A stretch of 64,000 nucleotides of DNA, taken from Nymphaea colorata. Its lineage: Eukaryota; Streptophyta; Magnoliopsida; Nymphaeales; Nymphaeaceae. Location of the stretch: the NCBI RefSeq assembly GCF_008831285.2, contig NC_045150.1, positions 16,938,600 through 17,002,599 on the forward strand. Reading direction: 5' to 3'. The translations under genes and the position numbers were made by a program. Position 1 is the first letter of the stretch. Every line of letters starts with the position of its first letter. The notes under the pieces were generated by a model. That model made no database searches and was not told the origin of the DNA. It worked only from the letters and a program-made list of their open reading frames with translations. Shown piece by piece: positions 45,158 through 57,105 of this stretch.

Positions 45158-45474
45158 CACAATCACCAAGGAGAAAGAATACCCAGCACCAGAGACGACA
45201 AACAAGAGGCAGCGGCGCTGGACGGCGGCGGTGCGGGAGAGAGCGACGGCGGTGGGCAGCGGTGGCGCGGGACGGCGGCGGCGCTGAAGTGGGCGACGGC
45301 GGCGCTGGACAGCGGCAACGCAGCAGAGAACAACCACGCTGGACGATGGCGGCGCAGCTGGCAGCGCTGGACGGCGGCGGCGCAGCAGCGGCAGAGGAAA
45401 AAAACGGCGGAAACAGCAGCGGCAAAAAAAACGGCGGAAACACGACTATCACACCAACGATCTCTCACGCGTTG
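45158..45474 (-). other. Element C GC-rich leader
   Basis: Untranslated region dense in GCCGCC/GGCGGC motifs, open in several frames on both strands. It resembles the leaders of A, G and H in composition rather than in sequence. Confidence 0.75.
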
Positions 45475-45486
45475 GCTCTGATACCA
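45475..45486 (-). promoter_or_regulatory. Element C primer-binding site
   Basis: TGGTATCAGAGC on the minus strand, directly next to the 5' LTR. Confidence 0.93.
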
Positions 45487-45764
45487 TGTAGAAACACACA
45501 CCAAGATGGAGAAAAAGAGAAGGAACACACAATATACGTGGAAAACCTCAAAGAGAGGTGAAAAACCACGGAGAAGCTCTAACCTAGGTGCACAACCGCA
45601 ACCCTAGGAGAGAGAAAATCTTATATCACTTAATCAACAATTACACTATAAGTGAGATTAAATAAGAGGGAAAAACGCCTAGGGTACCGAGCCACTCTCG
45701 GTACCCGTGCCCATGGGACCGGGTCTGGATCCAGACCCGGTTCCCTACACATGATATGTTAACA
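45487..45764 (-). repeat. Element C 5' LTR
   Basis: 278 bp, one difference from the 3' LTR. It has the same palindromes at 45718-45741 and 45683-45705. Confidence 0.96.
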
Positions 45765-45905
45765 AGAAACATATAAAGTTGTCATGCTGATTTTCGGAAC
45801 CTACCAAGTCCTTGTAGGTTTCAGCATAAAATAGTGTCCCAGCAGACCAAATGGGATAAAACTAAAAGATTTGAGCATTTAAGGTTCAGCCTCAGGCCAT
45901 GTCCT

Positions 45906-45947
45906 CTCCTCCTATTGTATGGGACACAGCTAGTTTTAGTGGTTTTA

Positions 45948-45988
<41 letters not shown>

Positions 45989-46026
45989 TATACTAAAACT
46001 GGCTATGTCCCATACAATAGGAGGAG
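45906..46026. repeat. Fold-back repeat around a TA microsatellite
   Basis: Left arm CTCCTCCTATTGTATGGGAC and onward is mirrored by the right arm ending GTCCCATACAATAGGAGGAG. The centre is (TA)n and the left arm has a 9-10 bp extra GGTTTTAGT. It has the shape of a small MITE with a TA-rich centre. No clear target duplication was seen. Confidence 0.8.
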
Positions 46027-46229
46027 GGTGTGCATTTATGCATGTGTACATACACTAACAAATTTTGGATGATTTTCATTTTATCCCGAACCCAATTCTG
46101 AATGGGATCAACTCTTGAGATTCGAACCCAAGTTGGATTCATGATGATCAAGGTTAAATTGACAGAAACAAATTTTGACTAATAGTGCAAAGTTGATTGG
46201 TTCGTGCTGTTTACAAAACAAGCAAGTTG

Positions 46230-46951
46230 ATTGGTTGGAATGTGATTAGCACCCTTGTGTTGTTGCTGCTGTCATGAAGTTGCTGAAAGCTGCTGCCTTT
46301 GAAGCATATCACGTCGCTGAAATGGTGAATCAAATCAGACTTTGCTGCAAAATCAGATCTAACTCAAGTGCAGCCGTGGAAGATGTTCAGGCCAAAGAAC
46401 GTCGGATCTGCTAGGGCAGTCTGATCCGTTTAGTCATGTGGTGCCTGGTAGATTCCCACAGGTAAAGGTATGTCGTGTTGGCAAGTTCAATCTTTTTCCT
46501 GCATCGTTGAAGTGAGACAAGTTTGAAATTGTATGGAGTAGACAGATTTCTGTTTTCTTTCTGCATCGTTGAAGTAAGACAGGTTTTCTCTGCTGTCAAA
46601 CATGTGCTTGTTTGCTACCTATTATCGACATCTGAAAGTGTTGCCTGCTATCCACGTCTGAAACAGTCTGCCAATTTGTTTTGTGTTTGTGTTCAACCTG
46701 ATCCTTAAGTGGATCTCGTGGAGGTTACTGTTGCTGTAATCAGATTTTTATGTTGACCGTGTGGGGCAGAGTCAATCTGCTGCTTGTGGATTTAATTTGA
46801 CGCGAGGAGCAGAATGACCTACAAATCGTGGATATGAAATCTATAAGTTGATGTCTCATTAGTTGTGGACTGCTGCTAATCGTAAAGTTCCTGCTTGTGT
46901 TGCAGTCATCGGCTGAAATTATTTTGTTGAGTTGCTGCCTGAGTTTCTACT
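46230..46951 (+). mobile_element. Element D2, leader part (left of F)
   Basis: From 46713 the text CTCGTGGAGGTTACTGTTGC through GTTGACCGTG, ATCGTGGATAT and GTTGTGGACTGCTGCT follows the D1 leader (34371-34490) in order. The 5' boundary and LTR were not found. 46230-46712 is assigned only by continuity. Element F interrupts it at 46951. Confidence 0.65.
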
Positions 46952-47206
46952 TGTTGAAGCATGTCAAATGGGTTTCAGGACCGGGTCTGGATCCATACCC
47001 GATCCATCGTGTAGCCCTTGTTGGGCCTTACTTAAGGGTTGTAACCCTAATTTTGAGAAGTTAATGAAATCTTAAGAGAGAGAGAGTCTGGTCGCTAGTG
47101 GGCGCCAGTTCCTCCTCGTCCGTGGATATTTTCCTCTTGCTGAGGGTTTTTCGACGTTACATCGTGTTCATCGTATTCCTTTGTTCTTGATCCTTGTGTT
47201 TCTACA
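46952..47206 (+). repeat. Element F 5' LTR
   Basis: 255 bp, TGTTGAAG to TTTCTACA, with an imperfect palindrome (CGGGTCTGGATCCATACCCG) at 46982-47001. Confidence 0.94.
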
Positions 47207-47218
47207 TGGTATCAGAGC
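47207..47218 (+). promoter_or_regulatory. Element F primer-binding site
   Basis: TGGTATCAGAGC, adjacent to the LTR. Confidence 0.93.
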
Positions 47219-47895
47219 CGTGAAGTTCCGGCGTGACTGATTCGCGTTTTTGTTTCTGTTGTGGCTGTGTGAGAGGAGGACTCGTGCCGGTACTGTTCAT
47301 TGCCCATCGCCCGACGGTTCCAATCACGTGTTGTTACTGTTCACTGCCCGACGTTGGTCATCGCCTGACACCGTGGAGTTCCGACATCTCTTCCAACGAC
47401 ACACTCGACACTATTGAAGTTTTGGCGACGCACTCGACGCCGTCTGGAGCTTTGGCGTCTCTCTGTTTCGGTGACTCTCTGTTTCTGTCCTGCTTGCCGT
47501 TGTGACGTTCTGGTGGACTCATGCGAAGGCTGTTGTGTCCGACGATGCAACTTCTGCGCCCGAGAGTTTTTTTCTCTTCGCCCTTCGTAGAGCATCGCCC
47601 GAGACTGCTGCTGTCGCCTCTGCCAGCACCTAACGTCGCCACTCCGTGCTCTGTTCCTGCCGCCGCTGCCACTTTCGCCGCCGCTACCGCCACCACCTGA
47701 CTGCATCGCTTGGAAACGCTGCTGCCACTGTCCTCACCCGACGTTACTCCATCGCCCAACAGGTTTTTCAGTTCAGCCCCTGTTTCTGCTGTGGTGGAGT
47801 TCTTATTTTTGGCCCGTTTGTTCCCTCTTTTGCTGTCTGTGTTCTGCCGCTGTTGCTGGTTCTTTTTGCCCTCTTTATAAGACAGGTCTGCAATT
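47219..47895 (+). other. Element F leader
   Basis: 677 bp between primer-binding site and gag, moderately GC-rich with CGCCCGA and CACTCGACG repeats. Open frames on both strands here are low-complexity and are not called. Confidence 0.7.
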
Positions 47896-50800
47896 ATGGC
47901 AGCCTCTTCCTCGTCGACCGTCAACACTCATCAGAATGAAGCTGTGGCTTATAGAACCGAGAGTATTCCTGTTCAGGTCACTACCATTCGCCTTACTAAG
48001 GAAAATTATCTTAAGTGGGCTGCCGCCATCACCATGGGAATAGCTGGTCGAGGCCGTATTGCATATGTGAATGGGAGTAAGGTTGAACCTGCTGCAAACA
48101 GTACAGCTTGGGATACTTGGTTTCTTGAGGACAACCAAGTGAAAACTTGGATTGATAATTCGGTCTCGTCTGATATTCAATCTCTCATTCTTCGTAAGAA
48201 GACTGCGAGAGATATGTGGATCATGTTGGAACAAATGTATGGCCAAAAGAAGAGGAAGGTTCGTGTGTATCAACTGATGAAGGATGTATATGCTCTCAGG
48301 CAAGGGGATCTCTCGGTCGCAGATTTCTATGCAACTCTAAAATCCAAATGGGAGGATCTTGACTATCATTCTGAGGCCACTTGGCACTGTCATGACGATC
48401 AGATGCAGTATGTTGCCAAAGAATGGGACAATAGGATATTCCTGTTCTTAGCAGGGCTAAATGACGAATTTGAAAATATCAGGAGTCAGATTCTTAACTC
48501 TGAAGAATCCTTCAGTATTGAAGATGTCTACTCCCGTGTTGAGGTTGAAGAACAGAGAAGACTTGTTACCCCTGGGGGGAAGAGGGATCACATACCTTAT
48601 AATGAGAGATCTGCACTTGTTAGTCGTGGTCCGAGTAGTGCTCCCAAACCTCTTCGTAGATGCACTACTCATTGCAAGAAGACTGGCCATACTGTGGATT
48701 TCTGTTGGGATCTTCATCTAGAAAGACTGGGTAATAGGGCGAGATCTTCTAGTGGGAAGACGCCTGTGTCAGAGGATACCAAGTCTAGTGGAGGCAAGGC
48801 CTCCATTTCTGCTAAACAGCTTCGTGAACTACGGGCCTATTTGGGTCGGATCGATGTCAATCCGGTCGAGACATCAGATGAGACGAAGACTAATCATGCT
48901 CTTGCCATTGTAGGGGATAAAGGTAACTCCTACTTGGGAGAATGGATTGTTGACGGTGATGCTACTCACCACATGACAGGTAACCCTAAATTGTTTCATG
49001 AATATAAGTTGGCTTCTGGAAGAGAACGTGTATCTCTCGCAGATGGTTTCTCTACCTCTGTGGCTGGAGAAGGGAGTCTGTCCTTGTTGGATAAATTTCA
49101 TGTGCGAAGCGCATTACATGTCCCTCAGCTTAAATCTTTTATCAGTTAGTAAACTTACTAAAGAGCTGAATTGTGAACTCATTTTCTCTGCAAATCGTTG
49201 TGTTTTGCAAGACTTGGTGACAGGGAAGAGGATTGGGATTGGTTTGGCGTCTGATGGCTTATATCGTCTTCCCATACGCGTGGCCACGGCTCTTATGACA
49301 GAAATCAGCAAGACAGAAAAGAGAAGAGAAGATTGTCTTCAGTCCTTTTTGTATTGGCATGAACGCCTTGGGCATTTACCTTTTGGGATTTTAAAACAGT
49401 TGTTTCCCGATTTGTGTTCCACTCTGAATTTGTCTTTGATTTGTTGTGATGCCTCAAATCATAAAGATATTCATTCTTCTTGTGCAAACTCAATATGGTG
49501 GAAATGTTAAAACTTTTCGATCGGACAATGCCCGTGAGTATATGTGTCAGTCAGTTGATGATTTCCTTCAAAAAAGGGGGATTGTTCATGAGACGTCCTG
49601 TAGTTATACCCCCCCTCAGAACAGGGTGGCTGAGAGGAAGAACCGCCAGCTCCTTAATGTCACCAGAGCCCTTTTGTTTCAGAGAAATCTTCCCAAACAC
49701 TATTGGGGTGATGCAGTTCTTACTAGTGCGTACCTCATCAACCGCATGCCCAGTCGTGTGCTGAATGGTCAGACTCCCCATTCCTTACTTCCGGGAAGTC
49801 GTCAACCTTTTCTTCTCCCCCCTCGTGTGTTTGGCTGTGTGTGTTTTATTCATGATCACAATCCCAATGTTAAGAAACTTGATCCCCAGTCTATCAAGGG
49901 TGTGTTTGTTGGGTATTCTCACACTCAGAAAGGGTATAAATGTCTTGATCCTACCATTGGTCGAGTTTATGTTACAAGGGATGTTACCTTCTTGGAATAT
50001 GCCTCTTACTTCTGTGAGAATCCTCTTCAGGGGGAAAAGTCTGTGGTTAGGGAAGAGTATTCTCAGAGTCAAGAGATTCAATTTACAGATTTTTTGGATT
50101 ACAAGAAAGAACCTATCACAGTTGTTGATATGCCTGAGAAGGAGAAAGGGTGTAACACCGGGACTGAGAAGGAAGGCCTTCGTTTGTTTGGACAGGTCTA
50201 CTCTAGACGAGGTGCTCAGACAAAGGAGATGACTTGTGGTGCGAGGTCTAATTCCAGTCCCAATGCCCTTCTTTCCCTAGATGAACCAAGTCCAAACTTG
50301 AAGACTCAAGATGAGGTTGAAAAAGAGAATGAAGAGCTTCCTATTGCCCTGAGGAAGGGTGTCAGGTCATGTACTCAACACCCGATTGGTAATTTTGTAT
50401 CTTATTCTAGACTTTGCAAGGATTACAAGTGTTTTGTATCTTCTCTTTCTTTGGCTGCGATTCTCAGGACCGTTGCTGAAGCTCAGAGTGATTCCAAGTG
50501 GGCTGATGCTATGAAGGAAGAAATGGAAGCCTTGAGAAGAAACATGACATGGGAAGTTGTGAAGATTCCTGAGGCAGCTCATTTGATTGGATCCAAGTGG
50601 GTGTATACCATCAAGTACAAACCAGATGGGAGTGTTGAAAGATACAAAGCTCGTCTTGTGGCCAAGAGGTTTAGTCAAAAATATGGGAATGATTACCTAG
50701 AGACTTTTGCTCCAGTTGCGAAAATGAAGACAGTTAGAGTTGTTATGTCCCTAGCTGATGAAGGAGTGGAGGATGTACCAACTCGATGTTAGGAATGCTT

Positions 50801-51208
50801 TTCTCAATGGTGATCTCGAAGAAGAAGTGTACATGCACATGCCCCCAGGATATGAAGAACCAGAGAAATGCTGTAAGCTGAAAAGGGCACTATATGGCCT
50901 CAAGCAGTCACCAGAGCATGGTTCGAACAACTCAGACGAGTGATGCAACGCTATGGGTATAATAAAGGGAATGGAAACCACACTCTATTTGTGAAGAAAA
51001 AGAAGGGCAAGGTCACTCTTTTACTTGTCTATGTGGATGACATGATTGTCACAGGAGATGATGAGGTAGAGATCATCAAGTTAAAAGTGTTACTGGCTGT
51101 TGAATTTGATCTTAAGGATCTTGGCAAACTGAGGTATTTTCTTGGTATTGAAATTGCTAGATTTAGAACTGGCCTTGTGCTAAACCAAAAGAAATACACA
51201 TTAGATAT

Positions 51209-51494
51209 TGTTAGAATATATTGTATTGGGAACCGGGTCCATATCTGGACCCGGTCCTATGTGGCACGGATACCGAGGCGGGCTCGGTACCCTAGGAGGC
51301 ACTCTTTCTCTCCCTCCTATATATTCTTCACTTACATGTAATTGTTGAGTTAAGTGAATATTATTTTCTCTCTCCTAGGGTTGCGGTTTGCCCCTAGGTC
51401 AGAGCTTCCCCGTGGTTTTTCACCTCTTTCTGAGGTTTTCCACGTATATTGTGTGTTCTTTCTCTGCTCTCTCCTTGTGGTTCGTGTTTCTACA
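51209..51494 (+). repeat. Element H 5' LTR
   Basis: 286 bp with a near-perfect 24 bp palindrome at 51232-51255, a second stem (CCGAG and CTCGG, about 51272-51287) and a TATATA box at about 51318-51323. Confidence 0.95.
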
Positions 51495-51506
51495 TGGTAT
51501 CAGAGC
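51495..51506 (+). promoter_or_regulatory. Element H primer-binding site
   Basis: TGGTATCAGAGC next to the LTR. Confidence 0.93.
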
Positions 51507-51794
51507 CACCGCGTGTGAGATCGTTGGTGTGCAAGTAGTGTTTTTTCCGCCGTTCTCGTGCCGCCTCCGTTGCCGTTTCCAGCACCGACGCCGCCCATCG
51601 TTCCCAGCGCCGTCGTCGTTTTTCCGCCGCCCTGCGCCGTCGCCGTCGCTTCTCCCAGCGCCGCCGTCGCCTGGGTTATCTCCGCTGCTCCCAGCGCTGC
51701 TCTGCCGCCGTTGCTGTTCCAAGCGCTGCCCTGCGCCGCCGCCGAGTGTCTTGTTTCCGCCGGTCGCCGGTTGTGATCTTCTTTGGGGATTGCG
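51507..51794 (+). other. Element H GC-rich leader
   Basis: Repeated GCGCCG and CCGCCG motifs, open in several frames on both strands. Treated as untranslated. Confidence 0.75.
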
Positions 51795-54700
51795 ATGGCT
51801 GACGCCGCAATGCCCAAGCTTGATGATGCCCTCGACACGGGCAGCAATACCAAGGGTGAGAACTTGCCTGTTCATGTCACCTCCATTCGACTGAACAAGG
51901 ATAACTATCTCTCGTGGTCTGCTGCCCTAGAAATCGGGATTACTAGTCGTGGTCGCCTGCACTATATCACTGGGGAGAAGCCTGCACCTTCTAAAACTGA
52001 TTCGCAATGGCCGACCTGGGCGTTGGAGGATAGTCAGGTTAAAGTATGGATTATTAGTTCGGTTTCCGCAGATATTCAGCCCTTGATCTTGCGTAAATCG
52101 ACGGCGTATGATATGTGGACTGTTCTTGCACGTATGTATGGTCGTAAGAAGCGTGTTTTACGTGCCTATCAAATCAAACGTAGCATATATGCTCTTAAAC
52201 AGGGTGACTTATCTGTTGCCTCCTTCTATGCCGCCCTGAAGACCAAATGGAAGGAACTTGACTATCATGTGAATGATGACTGGAAATGTGGTGTAGATCA
52301 TGCCCTGTATTGAGAAAAAGAATGGATGGACCGCACCTTTATCTTCCTTGGAGGCCTGCGTGATGAGTTTGAAACCATTCGAAGCCAGATTCTTAACTGT
52401 GATGAGATTCCTGGCATCGAAGAGGTGTATGCCCGTATTGAGTCTGAGGAGCATCGGCGCCAGATTATGCATATTGACTCCCATCAGGGGAGTTCTCCAG
52501 CAGCCTTTGTGAGCCATACTTCAGGGACGGGGCAGCGTCCTACTCGACGATGCAGCCATTGCAACAAAGTGGGTCATTCTGTTGATTTTTGTTGGGATCT
52601 TCATCCTGAGAAGCGTCTCGTCCGAGGTCGTCCTCCTCCTCATCGCCGTGCTTCTTCTGTGCCAGAGCCTAGCCCAGGATCATCCAATGTTGCCAAATCC
52701 AAGCTCTCCTCAGATCAACTCAGAGAGTTGCAAGCCTACATTAGTCGGTTGACTACCCAGGATGATGCTTCTACTTCTGAGGGGGCTAAGTTAGCCCAGG
52801 CTCTGGTTGCTACTAGTGATCAAGGTAATTCTCCTCTCGGTGATTGGATTGTTGACAGTGGGGCTACTCATCATATGACAGGGGACCCTACGATGTTTCA
52901 AGAGTACAAGTTGACCTCTGGGCAACAGCGTGTGTCTATGGCTGATGGTTCTTCTATCTCTGTGGCTGGAAAAGGGAGTTTATCACTACTGAACAAATAT
53001 TGTCTTCATAATGCCCTGCATGTTCCCAATATTCCCGTAAATTTGTTATCTGTCAGCAGCATTACTAAAGAGCTAAACTGTAATCTAATTTTCTCTGCTG
53101 ATCGTTGTTTCCTGCAGGACTTGGGGACGGGGCAGAAGATTGGGATTGGTTCGGCTATTGATGGGCTCTACAGACTGCCCGTTCGAGTTGCTTCTGCTTT
53201 GATTTCAGCCACCAGTGGACAGTTGCCTGGCGTGGAGGCCAGATCCGTCATTATGCGTTGGCACGAGAGACTTGGTCATCTTCCATTCCAGTTGCTTAGA
53301 AAGTTGTTTCCTAGGATGTTTAATTCTGTTTCTTTGGACACATTCGCCTGTGAAGTGTGTCAGTTGTCTAAGCATGTTAGGGCCTCGTACCCTATTTCGT
53401 TCAATAAAGCCAACCGTCCTTTTGCTTTGGTTCACTCTGATGTTTGGGGTCCTTCGGGAGTACCCACTTGTCGTGGCTTTCACTATTTTATGACTCTTAT
53501 TGATGACTACTCCCGGTGTACGTTCGTGTATCTGTTGAAAGAACGTAGTGAAGTTCCCGACATTGTCAAAAACTTTGTGGCATTTGTCGAAACTCAATTC
53601 CAGGCCACTGTTCAGGCCTTCCGTACTGACAATGCCCGAGAGTATGTCTCCCAATCCCTTGATGACTTCTTGCGAAGCAAGGGTATTATTCATGAAACAT
53701 CCTGTAGCTACACCCCTCCTCAGAATGGCGTGGCTGAAAGAAAAAACCGTCATTTGTTAAATGTTACCCGGGCAATTATGTTTCAACGTCATGTCCCTAC
53801 GAGGTACTGGGGGGACGCACTTCTCACTAGTGCTCACCTTATCAACCGTATGCCTACTCGTGTGTTGGATGGTCATTCTCCTTATTCTGTGTTGTGGCCC
53901 ACTCAGAATCCCTGGCCTTTAACCCCTCGAGTGTTTGGGTGTGTTTGTTTTGTCCATGATCATCGTCCCACTCTCAAGAAACTTGACCCTCGGTCCATCA
54001 AAGCAGTCTTCTTGGGATATTCCTCCACCCAGAAGAGATACAGGTGTGTTGACCCTAGCACTTCCAGAGTATATGTCTCCAGGGATGTGACCTTTCATGA
54101 ACATGAGGCATACTTTCCTGCGAATCCTCTTCAGGGGGAGTGTCTAGGTGACGGAAGGGAAGAGTATTCTTCGCATCAGTTGATTCAGTTCATGGATTTC
54201 TTGGATTATACGATGAGTTCTCCAAGTGAGGAAGACGTTGTCAGTGAGGACAGAGACAGTCAGATGGAGGGGGGCCCTGTGGAAGAACAGTCTCGAGATC
54301 ACCTATTTGGTCAGGTTTACAGCAGGAAGAAGAAGGATGTGATGGAAGATGTTGATGTTACCAATCCCAATCTTCCCAATCTTGTGACCTCCCCGGATGA
54401 TCCAAGTCCAATGAATGAAGAACTTCCCATAGCTCTGCGCAAGGGCACCAAGTCATGTACTTCTCATCCTATTCAGAGATTTGTTTCATATGCAAAACTC
54501 AGTAAAGACTACAAGTGCTTTGTTACCTCTTTATCTATGGTTGTTATTCCCAGGTCAGTGGAAGATGCAAGGAAGGATCCTAAATGGCTACAGGCCAAGA
54601 CAGAAGAGATGGACGTCCTGGAAAAGAACAATACGTGGGAGGTTGTTGATATCCCCAAGGGAACTCACTTAGTTGGCTCCAAGTGGGTGTTTAATGTGAA

Positions 54701-56088
54701 GTACAAACCTGATGGCACTGTAGAACGCTATAAAGCTCGTCTTGTTGCTAAAGGGTTTAGCCAGAAATATGAGATTGACTATCTTGAGACGTTTGCTCCC
54801 GTGGCGAAACTGAAGACCGTAAGGGTCATCTTAGCTCTTGCAGTGCAAAAGAAGTGGAGCATGGACCAACTTGATGTAAAGAACGCCTTCTTGAATGGTC
54901 ACCTTGAGGAAGAAGTCTATATGAGCATGCCGCCTGGGTATGCTCGGAACGGGAAGTGTTGCTATCTCAAGAAAGCTTTGTATGGTCTCAAGCAATCCCC
55001 TAGAGCTTGGTTTGAAAGGCTAAGGGTTGTAATGAAGACTAATGGGTATAAACAGGGAAATTGTGATCACAACCATCAAGCAGAGAAATGGTCTGGTGAG
55101 CCTTTTACTTGTATATGTTGATGATATGATTGTCACAGGTGACGACGAGGGGGAGAAAAGAAAGATGAAAGAAACGTTAGCTGCAGAATTCGATCTCAAA
55201 GATCTGGGTAAACTAAGGTATTTCTTGGGGATTGAGATCGCGTGATCTGAGACTGGGCTTGTTATGAGCCAAAGAAAATACACGTTGGATCTTCTAAAAG
55301 AGACAGGTAAACTGGGATGCAGGCCCTTTCTTACCCCAATGGAGTCTGGCACAAGGATAAGTATCAAATCTGGGACTATCTTGGATGAGGAAGGAAAAGG
55401 GAGGTATCAGCGTCTGGTTGGTAAACTTATTTATCTCACTCTTACTCGCCCAGATATTACGTATGCTGTGGGTGTGTTAAGTCAGTTTATGCATGCCCCT
55501 ACTGATTGTCATTGGAAAAGTGCTGAAAGAGTATTGGGATACTTAAAGAATGACCCAGGGAAAGGACTACTCTACACTCGACAAGATCAACTAAGCATTG
55601 AAGGGTACTCTGACGCGGACTGGGCAGGATGCACAGATACTAGGAAGTCTACCACAGGATACTGCATATTTCTTGGAGGTAACCTTGTGGTATGGAGAAG
55701 TAAACGTCAAGAAGTTTGTTCCAGGTCCAGTGCTGAGGCTGAATACAGGGCGGTTGCTATGGGGGTTACAGAGATGTTATGACTCAAAATTCTTTTAGCA
55801 GATATTGGGGTTAAAATGGAAGAGAAGATGAGGATGTATTGTGACAACAAGTCTGCGATTAACTTGGCAAACAATCCGGTCATGCACGACAGGACCAAAC
55901 ATGTGGAGATCGATCGTCACTTCATACGGGAACGCATAGATTCAAAGGAGTTGATTCTGCCCTATATGAAGTCTGAAGATCAAGTTGCGGATGTCTTAAC
56001 TAAGTCTTTATGTACATCTCAATTTGAGAAAAATGTTAGCAAGCTTGGTATGTTTGACATGTATGCCAAGCTTGAGGGGGAGTGTTAG
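51795..56088 (+). pseudogene. Element H gag-pol pseudogene, few lesions
   Basis: Starts MADAAMPKLDDALDTGSN (an upstream in-frame ATG lies at 51783). Lesions relative to C: TGA for Trp at 52311-52313 in gag, a frameshift near 55070 after GNCDH, TGA for Arg at 55243-55245, and TGA for Trp at 55780-55782. Between the first two lesions it is open for 931 codons (52326-55121) covering the rest of gag, knuckle [14 protein letters not shown], protease [10 protein letters not shown], integrase ([25 protein letters not shown]) and the start of reverse transcriptase. [11 protein letters not shown] and RNase H follow in the next frame. Otherwise well preserved, so recently dead. Confidence 0.94.
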
Positions 56089-56092
56089 AATA
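56081..56092 (+). promoter_or_regulatory. Element H polypurine tract
   Basis: CTTGAGGGGGAG abutting the 3' LTR. Confidence 0.92.
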
Positions 56093-56310
56093 TATTATAT
56101 TGGGAACTGGGTCCATATCTGGACCCGGTCCTATGTGGCACGGATACCGAGGCGGGCTCGGTACCCTAGGAGGCACTCTTTCTCTCTCTCCTAGGGTTGC
56201 GGTTTGCCCCTAGGTCAGAGCTTCCCCGTGGTTTTTCATCTCTTTTTGAGGTTTTCCACGTATATTGTGTGTTCTTTCTCTGCTCTCTCCTTGTGGTTCG
56301 TGTTTCTACA
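56093..56310 (+). repeat. Element H 3' LTR, internally deleted
   Basis: 218 bp. Relative to the 5' LTR it lacks 68 bp between two CTCTC-CTCCTA-like repeats, including the TATATA box. Confidence 0.95.
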
Positions 56311-57093
56311 GATATGTTGGAGGAGACTGGTAAGTTGGGGTGCAGACCTGCTTCTACCCCACTTGATGTTGGACACAAGTTGAGCCTCAGAGATGGAGAG
56401 CTGCTCTGTGAAGAAGCTAAGGAAAGAGATCAACGTCTGGTTGGAAAGTTGATTTATCTTACCCTTACAAGACCAGATATCACTTTTGCAGTGAATGTAC
56501 TGAGTCAATTCATGCATGCACCTACTGATGCACACCTGAAGGCTGTGGACAAAATACTGTGCTATTTGAAGAGAAATCCTGGCAAGGGACTCTTGTATGT
56601 AAAACAAGAGACTTTAGAGATCGAGGGTCATTCCGATGCAGACTGGGCAGGTTGTGCTGACACTAGACGGTCTACCACAGGGTATTGTGTCTACTTGAGA
56701 GGAAACCTTGTTGTTTGGAAAAGTAAGAGACAGGATGTGTGTTCTCGATCTAGTGCAGAAGCAGAGCATAGAGCCATTGCTATGGGAGTGTCAGAGCTAC
56801 TATGACTGAAAATATTACTGACTGATATCGGAATAGAGATTGAAGGACCTATGAAGATGTACTGCGACAACAAGTCTGCAATCAGCTTAGCCAACAACCC
56901 TGTACTACACGACAGAACGAAGCATGTTGAGATCGACCGTCACTTCATCCGTGAAAGGATTGATGCTAAAGAGTTAATTCTACCTTACAAGAAGTCTGAA
57001 GACCAAACTGCTGATGTTCTGACGAAAGCTCTGTCTTCGACTTCATTCGAGAGAAATGTATCCAAGTTGGGCATGTTTGATATGTATGCCCAA

Positions 57094-57105
57094 CTTGAGG
57101 GGGAG
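57094..57105 (+). promoter_or_regulatory. Element F polypurine tract
   Basis: CTTGAGGGGGAG abutting the 3' LTR. Confidence 0.92.

Larger units (their letters stand above)
40587..45764 (-). mobile_element. Element C: intact young Ty1/copia retrotransposon
   Basis: 5178 bp, minus strand. LTRs are 278 bp each (40587-40864 is 3', 45487-45764 is 5') and differ at one base by eye (GAGAAAG against GAAAAAG near 40612). The perfect target duplication is AGAAA (40582-40586 and 45765-45769). It has a primer-binding site, a polypurine tract and an unbroken gag-pol frame. It is the closest relative of H. It is probably autonomous and recently active, and lies in the sense direction relative to TOP3A. Confidence 0.97.
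51209..56310 (+). mobile_element. Element H: copia element nested in F
   Basis: LTRs at 51209-51494 (286 bp) and 56093-56310 (218 bp, with a 68 bp internal deletion). Perfect target duplication GATAT at 51204-51208 and 56311-56315, inside the F reverse transcriptase/RNase H region. LTRs differ by about four transitions in the shared 218 bp. It is related to C by LTR and protein. Several stops disable gag-pol. Confidence 0.96.

Noticed and set aside
45785-45850. Possible extra minus-strand exon ending before GTAGGTTCC
   Set aside because: The translated text (WSAGTLFYAETYKDL) does not match TOP3A and the phase does not fit the next exon. Left as intron.
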